A stretch of 64,000 nt of DNA. Origin: Syncephalastrum monosporum B8922 (taxonomy: Eukaryota > Mucoromycota > Mucoromycetes > Mucorales > Syncephalastraceae). The position numbers and the translations under genes are program-made. The stretch is taken from positions 62,001 to 126,000 of the forward strand of contig JNEN01001234.1 in NCBI GenBank assembly GCA_000697355.1, written 5' to 3'. Positions 44,758 to 56,200 of this stretch are shown one piece after another. Position 1 is the first letter of the stretch. Every line of letters begins with the position of its first letter. The notes below the pieces were generated by a model. The model was not told where the DNA came from, ran no database searches, and saw only the letters and a list, made by a program, of their open reading frames with translations.

Positions 44758-45096
44758 GGAACACACTGCGCGCTCGCGCGCACTTTTGGGCTGCATACTT
44801 CTCGTGCATAGCACATAGGCGCTGGTTATAGAGTTATAAAAAGAGCGAAAAGTGCAAAACGACCTGTACAGATATGTGTGAGAGAAGGGGACCACCCCGT
44901 CCTCCTTTTTATTTTATCCAATACTTGAATTCCCCTTTTCATCTTCAATTCTCTTATTAGTTCTTTTTCATACTTTTGCTTTGGGTGTCGTTTGCTTCCT
45001 TTTTATCTGCCTTTTTTTAATTCTCTTCTATCATATTGTACCCCTCTTCCTTCCATCTGTGTGGCAAATATAACACAAACGCAAAACCTAAACACG
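44758..45096. other. Pyrimidine-rich promoter region of the Bni4-like gene
   Basis: About 340 bp. The part from about 44900 to 45060 is dominated by C and T on the plus strand, a feature common upstream of fungal start sites. No coding exon was recognised. Confidence 0.45.
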
Positions 45097-46384
45097 ATGT
45101 TATCAGTCTATCAGCATTATCACTATGGAGAGGCAACCAAGCATAACAATGTATATTGCGAGCATGTGTATTTACACCCTAAGTAGGATAAAACAAATGA
45201 CTTGGCCAAGCTAAAAGCAGATAGCTGGGCAGTGGAAGAGGATGAGGTCGACGATTCAGAGACGCTCGCAGACACGTCGCCAGAAGACGAGGCCATGTTC
45301 ATCAAAAGCGCCGGTGGTTTCGACCCCTGCCAGCGGCCTCGACGTGTCTCACCACCTACACTCAACGTAGAGCTACACAAGCACAAGAACGCTGTGAGTC
45401 TGCACTCACCATTGTCGCCTACACCCTCGGCACACCATAGCTACACAGTGTGCGCTCCTTCTGCACCAATACAGCCAACACAGGCATCACGACGCAGCGA
45501 GCGGCGCTCTTCGTACACCCCCCAGCTCGACTTGCAACGTATTCAGGCCTATGACGATGAGCCGCTCAATGATAGGAAATGGCAGCCGGTCCAAGCGCCC
45601 TCCTCCTATTTGCCGCGACGTCAGTCGTCGTCAGCATCGAGCACGACATGCTACTCGACCCTTTCGCCACAATCGTCTTTCTGTTCGTCTAACACTTCTT
45701 CACCTATTGCCACGTCGCCTTCTGTCGTGCTACCGACGGTGCAGCCGGAGCAGAGCTCGCGCTTCTTTCGCTCGGCCCTGAGGAAATTCGCTCCGTCGTC
45801 ACCCAACTCACCGGTACCGCCGCGTCACGCAACGCCACCGCCGCGTTGGAGTTCTTCCAGCCCTTTTGCTCCTGCATCTACTGGCGTCACTACTTCTGCT
45901 GCTAATAATTCTGTTGTCGCTGCGATACCTCCTGCGCCAACGCCTACCAAAAGCGCCAGCTTGGCCGATAAAATCAAGAATCGCTTTCAGAAGAAAAACA
46001 CAGCGCCACAGGGTGGGGGCCTCCCCCGTTCTGCCTCATTGTCATCAATGACATGGAACCGTCTGACAACGCCATTCCACGGCTCTCGATCTTCGAAAAA
46101 AGGTAACCGATAGCAAAAATTGACCTAGCGTTGTGTTACTTTGCTAACTCCCTTTCATATAAGCGCGAAAACCTGCATTTCAACAGGTACGATTTGCAAA
46201 AGATGCATCTATTTGCGAGACATTCTCGCAATGTCAATACGACAGGCGGTCGGATCCCGATGCGGTTTGTCAACACCTGACGGCGACAATAGCAACGAGT
46301 ATCAAAGACGAATTGAATACTTACAAGTTGCAGGAGATGCCTGTGCATGAGTTGAGCCGTGCTCATACTCATTTCTTTTTCTAA
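45097..46384 (+). CDS. Bni4-like protein with C-terminal PP1-docking block
   Basis: Three exons are proposed: 45097-45182, 45225-46102 and 46164-46384 (1185 nt, 394 aa). An in-frame TAG at 45184 separates the upstream frame (MLSVYQHYHYGEATK) from the main body. A 42-nt intron (GTAGGA donor, GATAG acceptor) removes it and keeps frame; if that is wrong, the first internal start is Met at 45295. The body is disordered and Ser/Pro-rich with many basic residues (SLADKIKNRFQKKN). The last 70 residues are different: QVRFAKDASICETF, QYDRRSDPDAV, LTATIATSIKDELN and VHELSRAHTHFFF. From memory this matches the conserved C-terminus of fungal Bni4-type proteins. In those, an RVxF-like motif binds the Glc7/PP1 phosphatase and helps place chitin synthesis at the septum or bud neck. 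VRF here fits that docking motif. The family match was not checked by search. Confidence 0.6.
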
Positions 46385-47279
46385 AAGTTCCTTCTGTATG
46401 CCTTACAACTTCTCCTATTTCTTTCTTTTCCCTTAACCTTACTGTGCCGCTGACTATACGCATCTCTACATATACATCTACTAAATGTCTTTTCGCATAA
46501 TATATAAAAGGATGATACATAAAAGACCACGTAAGAGTTACTGACTGCATATATTACATGGGTGCGTATGTATGTATAGCACCAAATAATGATGTGCAGG
46601 AAACGGGTGCCTTCATCCTGTGCATATGTATACTGTCCCAAACGTATAGATTCCAGGTCCGTACGTACAGTCATTCTGCATGTAAATACATATGTATGTA
46701 GTCTGTGGTTGTATATTGTAGGAATACTGATTTGTTGTGGTCTTTATATGCGTTTCAGAGCAAGAATACAAAGTGCATGCGTTTTTAAAATAAAAGCCGT
46801 GTTTCACAGAATTTGTATTTGTATCATAAAATAACAAGGTATTATCTACAGTTTCCAAGTATCAAGCATAAAAGTTGGGGGAGGGGTTCGTATATACGGG
46901 TAAAAGTGGGAATAAGGGAGAAAAATAGAAAAGAAAAAATGAACATACAAGTAGATTCTACAGACCATCATCATAAGGTTACATAAAAAATCACACACAA
47001 AAAAGCAGCGAAGTCAAAAGAGGATTTGACGAGCAAAGCGTGTCGAGAAGGGGAGAAGTCGAAAGAGGTTGAGAAACGGGCGAGGGACCAAACGAGGTTG
47101 GATGAAAATAAGAGAAAAGAGGTTGGTGTCGCCAAAGGGATGTGGGGATGGTGCGGCGGGCGCCTCGCGCGCACACTTCTTGTCGGTACCGGAACGAGTG
47201 GCTTTGTCGTGGGATGAGCACACGTCGAAAAATGAGAGGCCGGGGAGATATTGAAAGTTGAAGATCTTCAGCGAGTCGT
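46385..47279. other. Convergent 3' intergenic region, no gene seen
   Basis: About 900 bp between two convergent genes. AT-rich with many TATGTA-type strings, which in fungi often accompany 3' processing, and AATAAA-like sequences near 46790-46830. No supported ORF. Confidence 0.5.
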
Positions 47280-49379
47280 TTAGAGAGCAACTATCTGCTC
47301 TCTACCCAGCATCATTGTCGAATGGTGATGTAAGACTAGAAAAAAAGTGAGTATAAAAGATCTGTCACAAAGAACAAAGATAACTTACCATCTTTGCAGT
47401 TCCCATCGGGTAAAAAGTGTTGGTGTTGGCTGGGAGTCCAGTCAGAATAGTACCACCCATCGCCTCCGCCGTCAACTTGATGTCGATGGTTCCAGTCGTT
47501 TCCATCACTATAATCGCCTTGCCATCCTGTTCCGGCATCTGGATGGAGGCAATGATTGAGGTTCCAGTTGTGGTCAGTCCTGTGGTGGTGTTCGTGTTGC
47601 TGCGGATCCCACCAAGTGAAGGTCCTTGTCAATTGATTCACCAGTGAGTGGAGTAAGGCCAGATCTGCAAAGATGACGCGAAATTAGATTGCTGCTCGAT
47701 TACAAATTGTCTTTTGAAAGCTTACCATGATCTCCCGGTGGAGACGCTTTGGCCATGTAGTTACTGCCATGCCTCATTATCCAAGCATCCATGAGAGACT
47801 GAACGTCATCAGCATGACTGGTATCAGAGCTCTCCTGAAGCAGGGTCGGTGAATGCTGCTGTTGGTGTTTCCCTCCTTCTCCTGAGGAAAGCCACGCGTG
47901 ACCGGCATGTTCATGCTGCAAGTTGTTGCAATACTTGGTATCACCGGATGTCCAGTGCCTGAAAGAAGTGACTGGTTCTTGATAGGGTATAGGGTGATGA
48001 CCAGAAGAAGCAGAGCACGAAGGGAGGGAGCCATCGTCTGATTCGGGGGGTGCCACCGAACCTTGCCATGGTGGCGTCGATCCGTCGCCGTTACTGGCAG
48101 CATCAGCAGAAGTTAAATCCTTGGCACTCGGAAGCCCTGGAGAGGTATCGACCAGCTTGAAGAAGGCGTCTAAATCTCCGAAGTCGTCGTCCACGAGGGA
48201 AAACTGCAGCTTATCGTTCAGGGATCCGCCGTGGTCTGTGTCCGGCGAGACAGGGTCGTCCTTGCTGACTGAAAGCGCAGGTGAAGGAGGTAAGACGTGC
48301 GTCGTCGGAGGCGAATCCTTGCAAGGCGGCGAGGCTTCCAACGACGCAGAAAAAGGTAGAACTTCGACCAATGGAGCTTGAGTCATATAGCAGCTTCGCG
48401 AAGCCAAAAGCTGCAAGACACTACCGGTCAAGTACTGTTGCTCATTCTCCTCTTGATAATCGGCAACAGCGGCAGGCATGTGGTCCTTGGGACAGGCTGC
48501 GTCTTGAACGGCTGTCGAATCCGGGACGGCAGCATCGGTCAGTTGAGGTACCTCACTGGTTGGATTGGCCACGGTAGTGGGCGGCGGTGGAGGCGCGACA
48601 GCCGCTTGCAAGCACGGCGGCGTAAGCGAGGCACCGGCAGGTGGGACTTTGGCAGCCGCGTTGCCCCATGAAGGACGCTTGGTAGTGCGCGCTGTCGATG
48701 TCGACAGTGAGGTCGTGGTAGACTTGCGCTTGACTGGCTGCGGCTTCGCCTTGCTGTCATGGATGGCGTCGGACTTCATTACCGCAGGTATGACAGGCAC
48801 CAAATACTTGTCAAGTGCAACACGGCAGGCATCATCAGGATGGCAGCAGTCGGTGGGCCGGACGCGCCTCATGTTCTCGGCTGTTGGGTCAGCACCACAC
48901 GCGAGGAGGAGCTGGACAAGCTCAGGCATACCAAGGAAACAAGCCAGGTGCAAAGACGAGTTACGATCGCCCCACTTGTGGCCGATAAACTTGGCAAGAT
49001 CCTGCGGCGCGTGGTCGCGCATCAGAGAGAGCATCTGGCAGGCGACGCCTTCGCGCAGTTGAAACATGGCCACCTGGAGCGCGTTGAGATCTTTGGCTGA
49101 CTTCCCAAACTTGCGAAAGGCTTCTAGACGGATGGTCTTGTCAAACTGGAGGACACGGTGCTTGTGCGAAGGCAGCAGCAGCGATGAATCATTGGCCAGG
49201 CGCTCCTCCAAAAGCGCATTAGTCACGTGGGAGGTGGCGTTACCATGTCGAGTGAGGCGCGCAAGACCCGACTTGTCATCATCCGCCACAATGGTCTGTA
49301 TGGCGCGCCATATCTTGGCACGCGAAACGCTGCTGTTCGCAGTAGTTGTAGTAGAAGGCTTGTGGATAGCTGTCGTCAT
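47280..49379 (-). CDS. Ankyrin-repeat protein with His/Trp-rich C-terminus
   Basis: Three exons: 49379-47726, 47664-47389 and 47335-47280 (1986 nt, 661 aa). Residues about 90-185 hold a helical pair and two ankyrin-type repeats (NALQVAMFQLREGVACQML and NSSLHLACFLGMPELVQLL, then ACGADPTAEN). This fits a protein-interaction module. The rest is disordered: Thr/Pro/Ala-rich linkers with poly-Pro and acidic patches, including FGDLDAFFKLVD, which looks like a short acidic-hydrophobic interaction motif. Exons 2 and 3 add a striking tail rich in His, Trp and Asp (for example TWWDPQQHEHHH and NWNLNHC). Both splice joins are canonical and keep frame; without the first, the protein would end KLSKDNL just after the donor. 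Function unknown. Similarly built fungal ankyrin proteins act as scaffolds or transcription regulators, but nothing here decides. Confidence 0.72.
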
Positions 49380-51832
49380 GATGGTATACAGAAAAGAAGA
49401 AAGACGTTGGGGTGATGAAACTTTTGTTGTTGTTGTACAGATGTGTATGTGTGGATGTGTGATGTGGATAAAAGCACAAATAGATAAAATAGAAGGCTGG
49501 TAACAGCAGAAGCTTGAAAGGCTCTACAAGTGAGAAGAGCTTGTGGGAGTGGGAAAAAGTACAGAAGAGGACCCAGGAGAGGGATGAGGTTCGAAGACGA
49601 TGCGAAAGTGGAGGGTATTTATTAGAAATTCGGACAAGGCGTACGGGGCTAACATGACCATGAACAATTTTAGCGTAGGTTCCGGTTGTCCGATCGCTAC
49701 ATACAATGCTGCAGCGTACCCCCATCATCCAACACAAACACACTGGGCAAACTGTTTTTGGGGGACGTTCGAGATTCGCGCGCGCTCTCTTTCTCTCTTT
49801 CTGAGTGTGTATGTTTCTCTCTGTGATCAGCCTGATCCTCCTACTGTCCCCGTGAGGGCCGTCAGAAACACTTCCGACATAACGGAATCACGCGCAGCTA
49901 GTGGCACAACCTGCCCTAAACGATACTTCTTTCATCCATCTTGTCACCTGACATCTTCCTTGGTACAGTATTTTACAAACTCCTCCCATTCTTCTCCGCA
50001 TGGTAAACTACGACGATGATGACAAGTAAGAACCCAGCCGGCATACTAATTCGTAGAGAGTCGGCATTCGCGGTGATGATGATGCATCACGCAGATGGCC
50101 CCATGCACTTTGGCAATGCAACTGATAACGCAGCGTTGTATGGGTTGTCATTCACAGGATGCATATATTGAATATGTTTGTCCGCCAGCCCGTTGACAAA
50201 CAAACTTTGATATTAAATCTTGTTTTTCGCCCACAGCGCAGCAAGAAAAATATGATAGAGCGAGTAATACACGACAGAAAACTAAAGCCCGCTCTTGCTC
50301 TCGCTACTTTTTACACTCATACACTTTTTTTTTGCACATGCATGTCACAACAGGGCATGACTTCAGGTCATTCATTGTCCATCACATTTATGTCGGGATT
50401 TTGATTTCCTGCATAGTGTCGTACCGCATATACACATAGAGTACACAGCATCATCAGCAGAGAAAAAAAAACACACTGCGCTATCTGCGAGAGTTGACCC
50501 CCTACCAGAACTTTTATTGGAAAGAAATATACTATTTGTTGTGATGTGTTGATGCATGGCAAAATCACCAATGCAATCTTTTCTACGCCATGACCTGCCC
50601 GTGTTTTTAGGAAGGAGGGGGCAGGGTAAAAAGCCGCCCCTTTTTTTTTGCGCGTGTGTTCTCTATATGCGCGCGCTTGCACCCTACACAACAAAGAAAA
50701 TAAGTGGGCTTATCACTTGTTTTTGTGTCCCTACAGTAACACGCCATTCTGGACACACACACACTAATACACAACTTTCTTTTTCTTTGTTCAACATGAT
50801 GATGACCATAAGACGATGGACATTTCATCTCAGCCTTTGTGCACACTTCTTTATTCTTGCTCCGTCTCGTCTCGTGTCCTTATCATGGCGTAACGAGAAA
50901 AAAAATTTTTTGAGATGTTCCTGGCGGATTTGTTTGTTACGCTCATCTGCTCCGCCTTGTTTAAGCCGTTTTTACTTTAATTAAAGCGGGCCTGTGCTCA
51001 ATTGCATGGATTTACGTCGCGACCAAACGTGCCCTGACACGGCTTTTGATTGCGGTTGCAGCCGGTACCCTGTTGTTCTAGAATGCAAAGGGAATCTTGT
51101 GTTTTTCATTAGAACGAGCCGCTGTTGTGTATGTGTTCCTGCTGATGATTATTGTTATTGTTATTTGGTTTAGCGGTTCGAAATGGATATAGTAACTGCT
51201 ACAAACTGTTTGATTGTTGTGTATATACACATGTGTATATGCACATATCTCGCTGTTTTGGCCTTCCATGCGCTCATCACTGCTAACGTAGGGTCCACGG
51301 GTTACCACTCTTGGCACAACACACAGGGGTAATCTACAAAAGGGAGGGAATGGAGATCGCACGCGCTACGCTTGCGGACGTTATACTTTGCGACAATACA
51401 AATGAGCACGGAGCTGAACAAGGAGGTCTAACACGAACCCTCGCTCCATCCTTTAGTCTGTGCGCTTGCCTCTGCTGCTCTTTGCTTTGCTGCAAATCTG
51501 ATTTGAAATGCAACAGCTATATGTACCCGAGATGTAGGGCAAAAGGGTATCAATGGTCCTTCCCGTCACTGCCTTGCCTACGTGTGTATGCGCATGTGTG
51601 CATGCAATGTCTCGTCAAACAAAATAGAAGAAGATTTTTTGCTTCTTAATGCAACACGACGCGTCGCAAAAATAATACTATATAGCGATGATGGTGTAAA
51701 AAGGGAGTAGAATGTTGTATATGTGCGTACTGGTTGGTTGGGTTCGATATTGTGCATGGCGAGTGTCTGTATGGTGCGTATATACGATAAAATGAAAGAG
51801 ACAAGGATAAAGGAATAAAAGCAGAATATAGA
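49380..51832. other. 2.5 kb intergenic region between two minus-strand genes
   Basis: The left part is the promoter side of the ankyrin gene and the right end is the 3' flank of the GT15 gene. A short plus-strand opening MVNYDDDDK followed by GTAAGA at about 50003-50028 looks like a first exon, but no convincing downstream exons were found. The rest is AT-rich with short open frames only. Confidence 0.4.
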
Positions 51833-53282
51833 TTAAGACCAGACCTTCCAAGGCGTCCGGCGGCGTTGGGCGTCGACCTTGACCCAGTCTTTCCACTTGG
51901 GCAAGCAAGTATCCCAGTTCTGGTCGTGGTCGAGGCTGGTATCTGAGTTACCGACCGGGCACTCGCAACGGCACTGCAGGCCGCTTTCCTTGGTGGGGCA
52001 GTGACGATAAAGGTCATGCTGATAGCCAATATCTTCAAAGTAGTGAACCTCGGTGGTGTCCAAAAATAAGCCGGCCGCTAATGAGTGGACTAGAGAATAC
52101 AAAAAACGAAAACTCGAATCTTAGTCATCTTGGCGTTTTTTCTTTCTCTATCACTTTCTCGATCGTTCTCATCCTTCCTCCACTGGTTCAGCCAGCCTGG
52201 TCCCCTATTCCTATTTCCCGGTATGTCGTCTATTTACCTGGTGCATCGCCCCAACGTTCGTAGAAAAACTTGCCGGTACGATCCAAATAATCAAAGAAAT
52301 CACGATACGAGGGACTCCTCCAAAGGTCAAGCGACGCGATTTCAAAGTTTGACCAGAAGTGACACAAGTTATAATCACCATTCTGGTCCTCAAAGTACGG
52401 CCACAAGCGTCCGGGTCGGCCGAGATCGATATGACGCGACTGGGCATAGTCGATGACAGTCTTCCAGAGGGTAGGGATAGTCTCTTGCAACTCGGTGAGG
52501 GTGACCACAAAACCGTACTTCTTTTTATGTTTCTGCATGTACAGGAACGGGTCGTACGTGATGTCGCAGAAAAACTTGACACCAGGTTCGACGCGCCAGT
52601 ACCAGTCATACCTTTTTGTATGCCAGATCAGTCCATCATGCACTACCAGCCATCTATCTAACTTACTCGTCAAGCAGAGGGTGCTTAAAGAAGAAGCCCG
52701 ACTGATAACGGCACATGTGGTGATAGCTCTCCATGCCACCATAGAAAACACCTTCGGCATCCATGCGTTCGCGAGACTCGCGCGCGAACGTTTCGTTGAC
52801 GTGCGGGGGGTAACTCCAGTGCTCGACAGGAACAAGACCGAACTGCATTTTGGCGTTCGATGCACGACGCATAGCAGCCTTAAATTCTTCGGTAAAAGGG
52901 TCGTTATTGAGGAACACGTATGGGTAACCGAAGTTCTTGTTGAATTTGTCCTCCAGATTGACGATCGTCTCGGCGATGGCGTCTTGCTCGCTTGTGTAGG
53001 TATAGGCGTATTTTTTTGAATATACATATTTCAAATTTTTTGGACAACATACCTGTTTCTGACCAAAATAACAAAAGCGGCCTTCGCTTTCTCACGCGGT
53101 GGATGGGACTGCAAAAGACGCTGGGGCAAACAGACGTCCTCATCGTAGTTGTCATAGTAAGCGACTGGCTGCATTGTCTTCGTCACACGAGGATGGCTTG
53201 CGACGTTGTATAGAAAGACAAAAAGGGCCACAAACGCAACCGCCAAAAGCGGCTTGCGTGAGAGAGGTGAGAAGGGCCGCAT
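51833..53282 (-). CDS. Alpha-1,2-mannosyltransferase, GT15 (Kre2/Mnt1/Ktr family)
   Basis: A Golgi type II membrane enzyme that adds alpha-1,2-mannose to O- and N-linked glycans of secreted and wall proteins, using GDP-mannose and Mn2+. Four exons: 53282-53053, 52990-52667, 52611-52238 and 52089-51833 (1185 nt, 394 aa). A short basic N-tail leads to the signal anchor (LLAVAFVALFVFLYNVA) and a short stem. The catalytic domain follows: KAAFVILVRN, NFGYPYVFLNNDPF, VPVEHWSYP, SYHHMCRYQSGFF, then YDWYWRVEPGVKFFCDI, which holds the metal-binding EPxV signature. Next come NLCHFWSNFEIASLDLWRS and GDAPVHSLAAGLFL, and the protein ends with a Cys-rich tail (CPTKESGLQCRC). All family landmarks are present. 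The start was placed at MRPFSPLSRKP; an upstream in-frame Met at 53471 would precede it with a sequence unlike any GT15 N-terminus. Confidence 0.94.
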
Positions 53283-56200
53283 CTGCTGAGACTGATGACC
53301 TATAAACTGTTGTCTTTTCTGTTGAGTGATTCCAAAGAAGCAGCCGTTCAACTTTCGCACACAGTCGCTAAGCTTAAACAAGTCGGGGTTGTTCCTTCTT
53401 GTGATTGGTCGAATCTCTGTCAAACAAAACAAAATCGTCGTGGATCCACAATGATTTTCATTATCTAACATAGATGCAGCAGTTCATCAGATTTACTGCT
53501 GTCAGCGTATAGAATGATTGCCTGATAGACACACGAACACTCTTTCTTCTACGCGTCACTTTGGGAAATTAAAACCGCTGAATGGACTATTATCACTATT
53601 ATTTGTTCGATCCATGGAGTGAAAAAAAAATAAGTTTCAGGACCTTGAATCGCAAATATGTGAACAGATGCGCATCCTCCACAATATGATTTTGTGTTAA
53701 AGTTTTTCTTTGGTTATGTCAAGCGATAGTCAGTAGCATAGTACTATCTGTGCTCCTTTGTGTCCCAGTTTAGCTGACGTTAGCTGCAATGTATAATATC
53801 AAACGTGTCTATTATCACATGCATTGCAACACACGTAGTGCCTTCGTTTTGTGAATAGCCAGCAAGCAATCTGGATCTAAGATGTTAAAGACTGCAAAGC
53901 ATGGGCTTGGCAATATTCTGAGCTGAAGTAATCATGCTTATGTGTTAGCACTCATGATGAGAGATAACGAGACTCTGGAGAACTCGAGAACCGCCCAAAA
54001 AAAAAAAAAAAAACTCCCATGGATGCTATTGGTACGAGCGATGGACTGATGCTGTAATTTACTCTACAGTACATTACACTGTGATATGGTTTGGTGAAAG
54101 CTCCTTGTGGGTTGCGTCCGTGATTTACAACATTGCTTTATTATACCACAAAGGAAGCGTTCACTTAGTTTTTGCTATCTGAGCTGATATTCAGGGGAGT
54201 TCGGCTGATAGTTTGCTACAATATGTACCCTCTTGCAACACATGACTTCGAAGAAGTCTCACCTGGGTCAACAAAGTGTAACCGGCAGTATACACCAAAA
54301 GCACCATCTTCTTTGACCTCGTGGGACAAAAGGAAGTGCAGTCTTTACATTTGACGCGCGCGATAACCGCCCCTCAGCTATTTCTCCTACAGTAGGCCAA
54401 TTATTCAAGCGAGTGAATACATACATGAGCGAAATGGATATTTGTTTTTTTGAACTATATATTGTTGTTCAGGTGTATACCTCTTCTGCCTATTGCGACA
54501 TACGTTTTAGAATCATTTCAAGATCAAGATGACGCGCATAATGCGTATCGTATCGATTCAGACCAAGAAATGAAACTGCACAACGTACACACATGCGCGT
54601 TTCTTTTGGTATGTATCAGCAGAGCTTCGGTTGATAGGCTTTGCTATATCGGGCTACTGCTCACCGGGAAAATATGGCTCCAAAATGGTGAATGTCATGT
54701 GTGTAGACTTGAACAGGAAGTCTCCCGCGACTTCTCCTTTCTTTTCTTTTGCTTGCAATCTTATGAGTGGAGCACTGATGTACATAGTGTGAAGTTATAA
54801 GCCGCCTTTAATGTTATTTTGACGTCGTTGGCAAAATTTACAAAAGGCCATGAGCGACGTGAAGCAATACGTCCAGCTAGTTTTCTGTGCGACTCTTTTT
54901 GTTAGGCGGAATCTGTTTACCTGTTGTTATAGTATACATATACATTTCTGCGTTACTTATATAGAAATGGACCTCTCTACAGCATACTCTTGTATGACGT
55001 ATTCAAGGAACGAAGAAATCAAAACCTCATTTATGCTAACAAGTTTGAGTAGGAGGATATCTTCATCTCTGCCGTTCAGTACTTAGATGGCGTATAAAGA
55101 CTGATCCCTCACTTGCTGTGAATACAGCTGTAATAAGAACTTAAAACAAGCTTCATTTGCATAGCTGTTGATTTTAGACTGAAGCTATATCCGAGTTTCG
55201 CACTATACATATATCCTTGTGTGACTTATTAGAACCTGTAGGCAATGCTATTTATCAGGCAGAAGTAGTCATAATTACTGAATCTTCTCTCTGAGAGTGA
55301 TAGATGCAGAAACTCTAGTAATGCTGTTGCTCATGATGTTGTGTGCTGGACACAAAGACAACGGCTTGAATGCAAACTGGATGTATCTTATAAAAACCTT
55401 AAACTCTGTATAGTATGGATGAATTGATAGACCTTCTTGCGCGGGGTAAGCAGGAGGCTACCAAAGATGAATAACGTAATTAACAGAGCTTTTAGGCTGG
55501 TATCCTTCATGCATTTTGTGAGCTATAATCACTCTGCCTATCACGAGAAATAGTGGAATTCCGGTACTTATTCATTGCAATTCATGCTCTGAACAAGGGG
55601 TTTTGGCCATTGATTGAGAAGACTCGTAAACATGAGAAACCTCAACTTGATCTAATCCACTAAAAAAAAAAAAAACTAAGGAAGATCCGCTGAGTGCTTT
55701 TTTGTAGCTTCGCTCATCTGCTTCTCAGCATGGTACCTTCACTTGTATACATGTTATGCAGTGCAATGCTGAGTTGAGAAGCATTAGATGACAGTGTCAC
55801 CTCTGATACTAAGTATATGTCTTTATCACTGGGCCAGGTCATCAGTAGCGGGTTCTCTTCCATGCTTATTCTCACACAATAGTAGTGAAACATTTTCGAT
55901 AAAGGCATTTGCTGTAGATAGTTTTTATCACCATCATTATACAATAATTCTCTGCTTTTATTTCTACTAGATAGATCGACAAGTGCATACGGAGAAACCA
56001 TATTTATAAGAATAAACCAATAGCGCAGCATAGACCACTGCGTTCTCTCTCTGCCATCGGTTGCCCGCCCCAACTGTACCGGTGTGCGTGATAGTAATTC
56101 CTTGTCGCGTCAAGGGTACATGATCTGGGATATCAATAACCTTCTTCCCATGTATAAGTAGCTTGGTGTTTTCTTTTCCGCCTCTCCTCCTGTCTACTCC

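Noticed and set aside
44992..45186. 65-codon frame ending HVYLHPK as an independent small gene
   Set aside because: It is in phase with, and best explained as, the first exon of the Bni4-like gene.
50003..50404. Possible first exon MVNYDDDDK with GTAAGA donor and a TACTAAT branch-like sequence
   Set aside because: Candidate acceptors give either a very short intron or peptides with no family resemblance and no further exons; not enough to call a gene.
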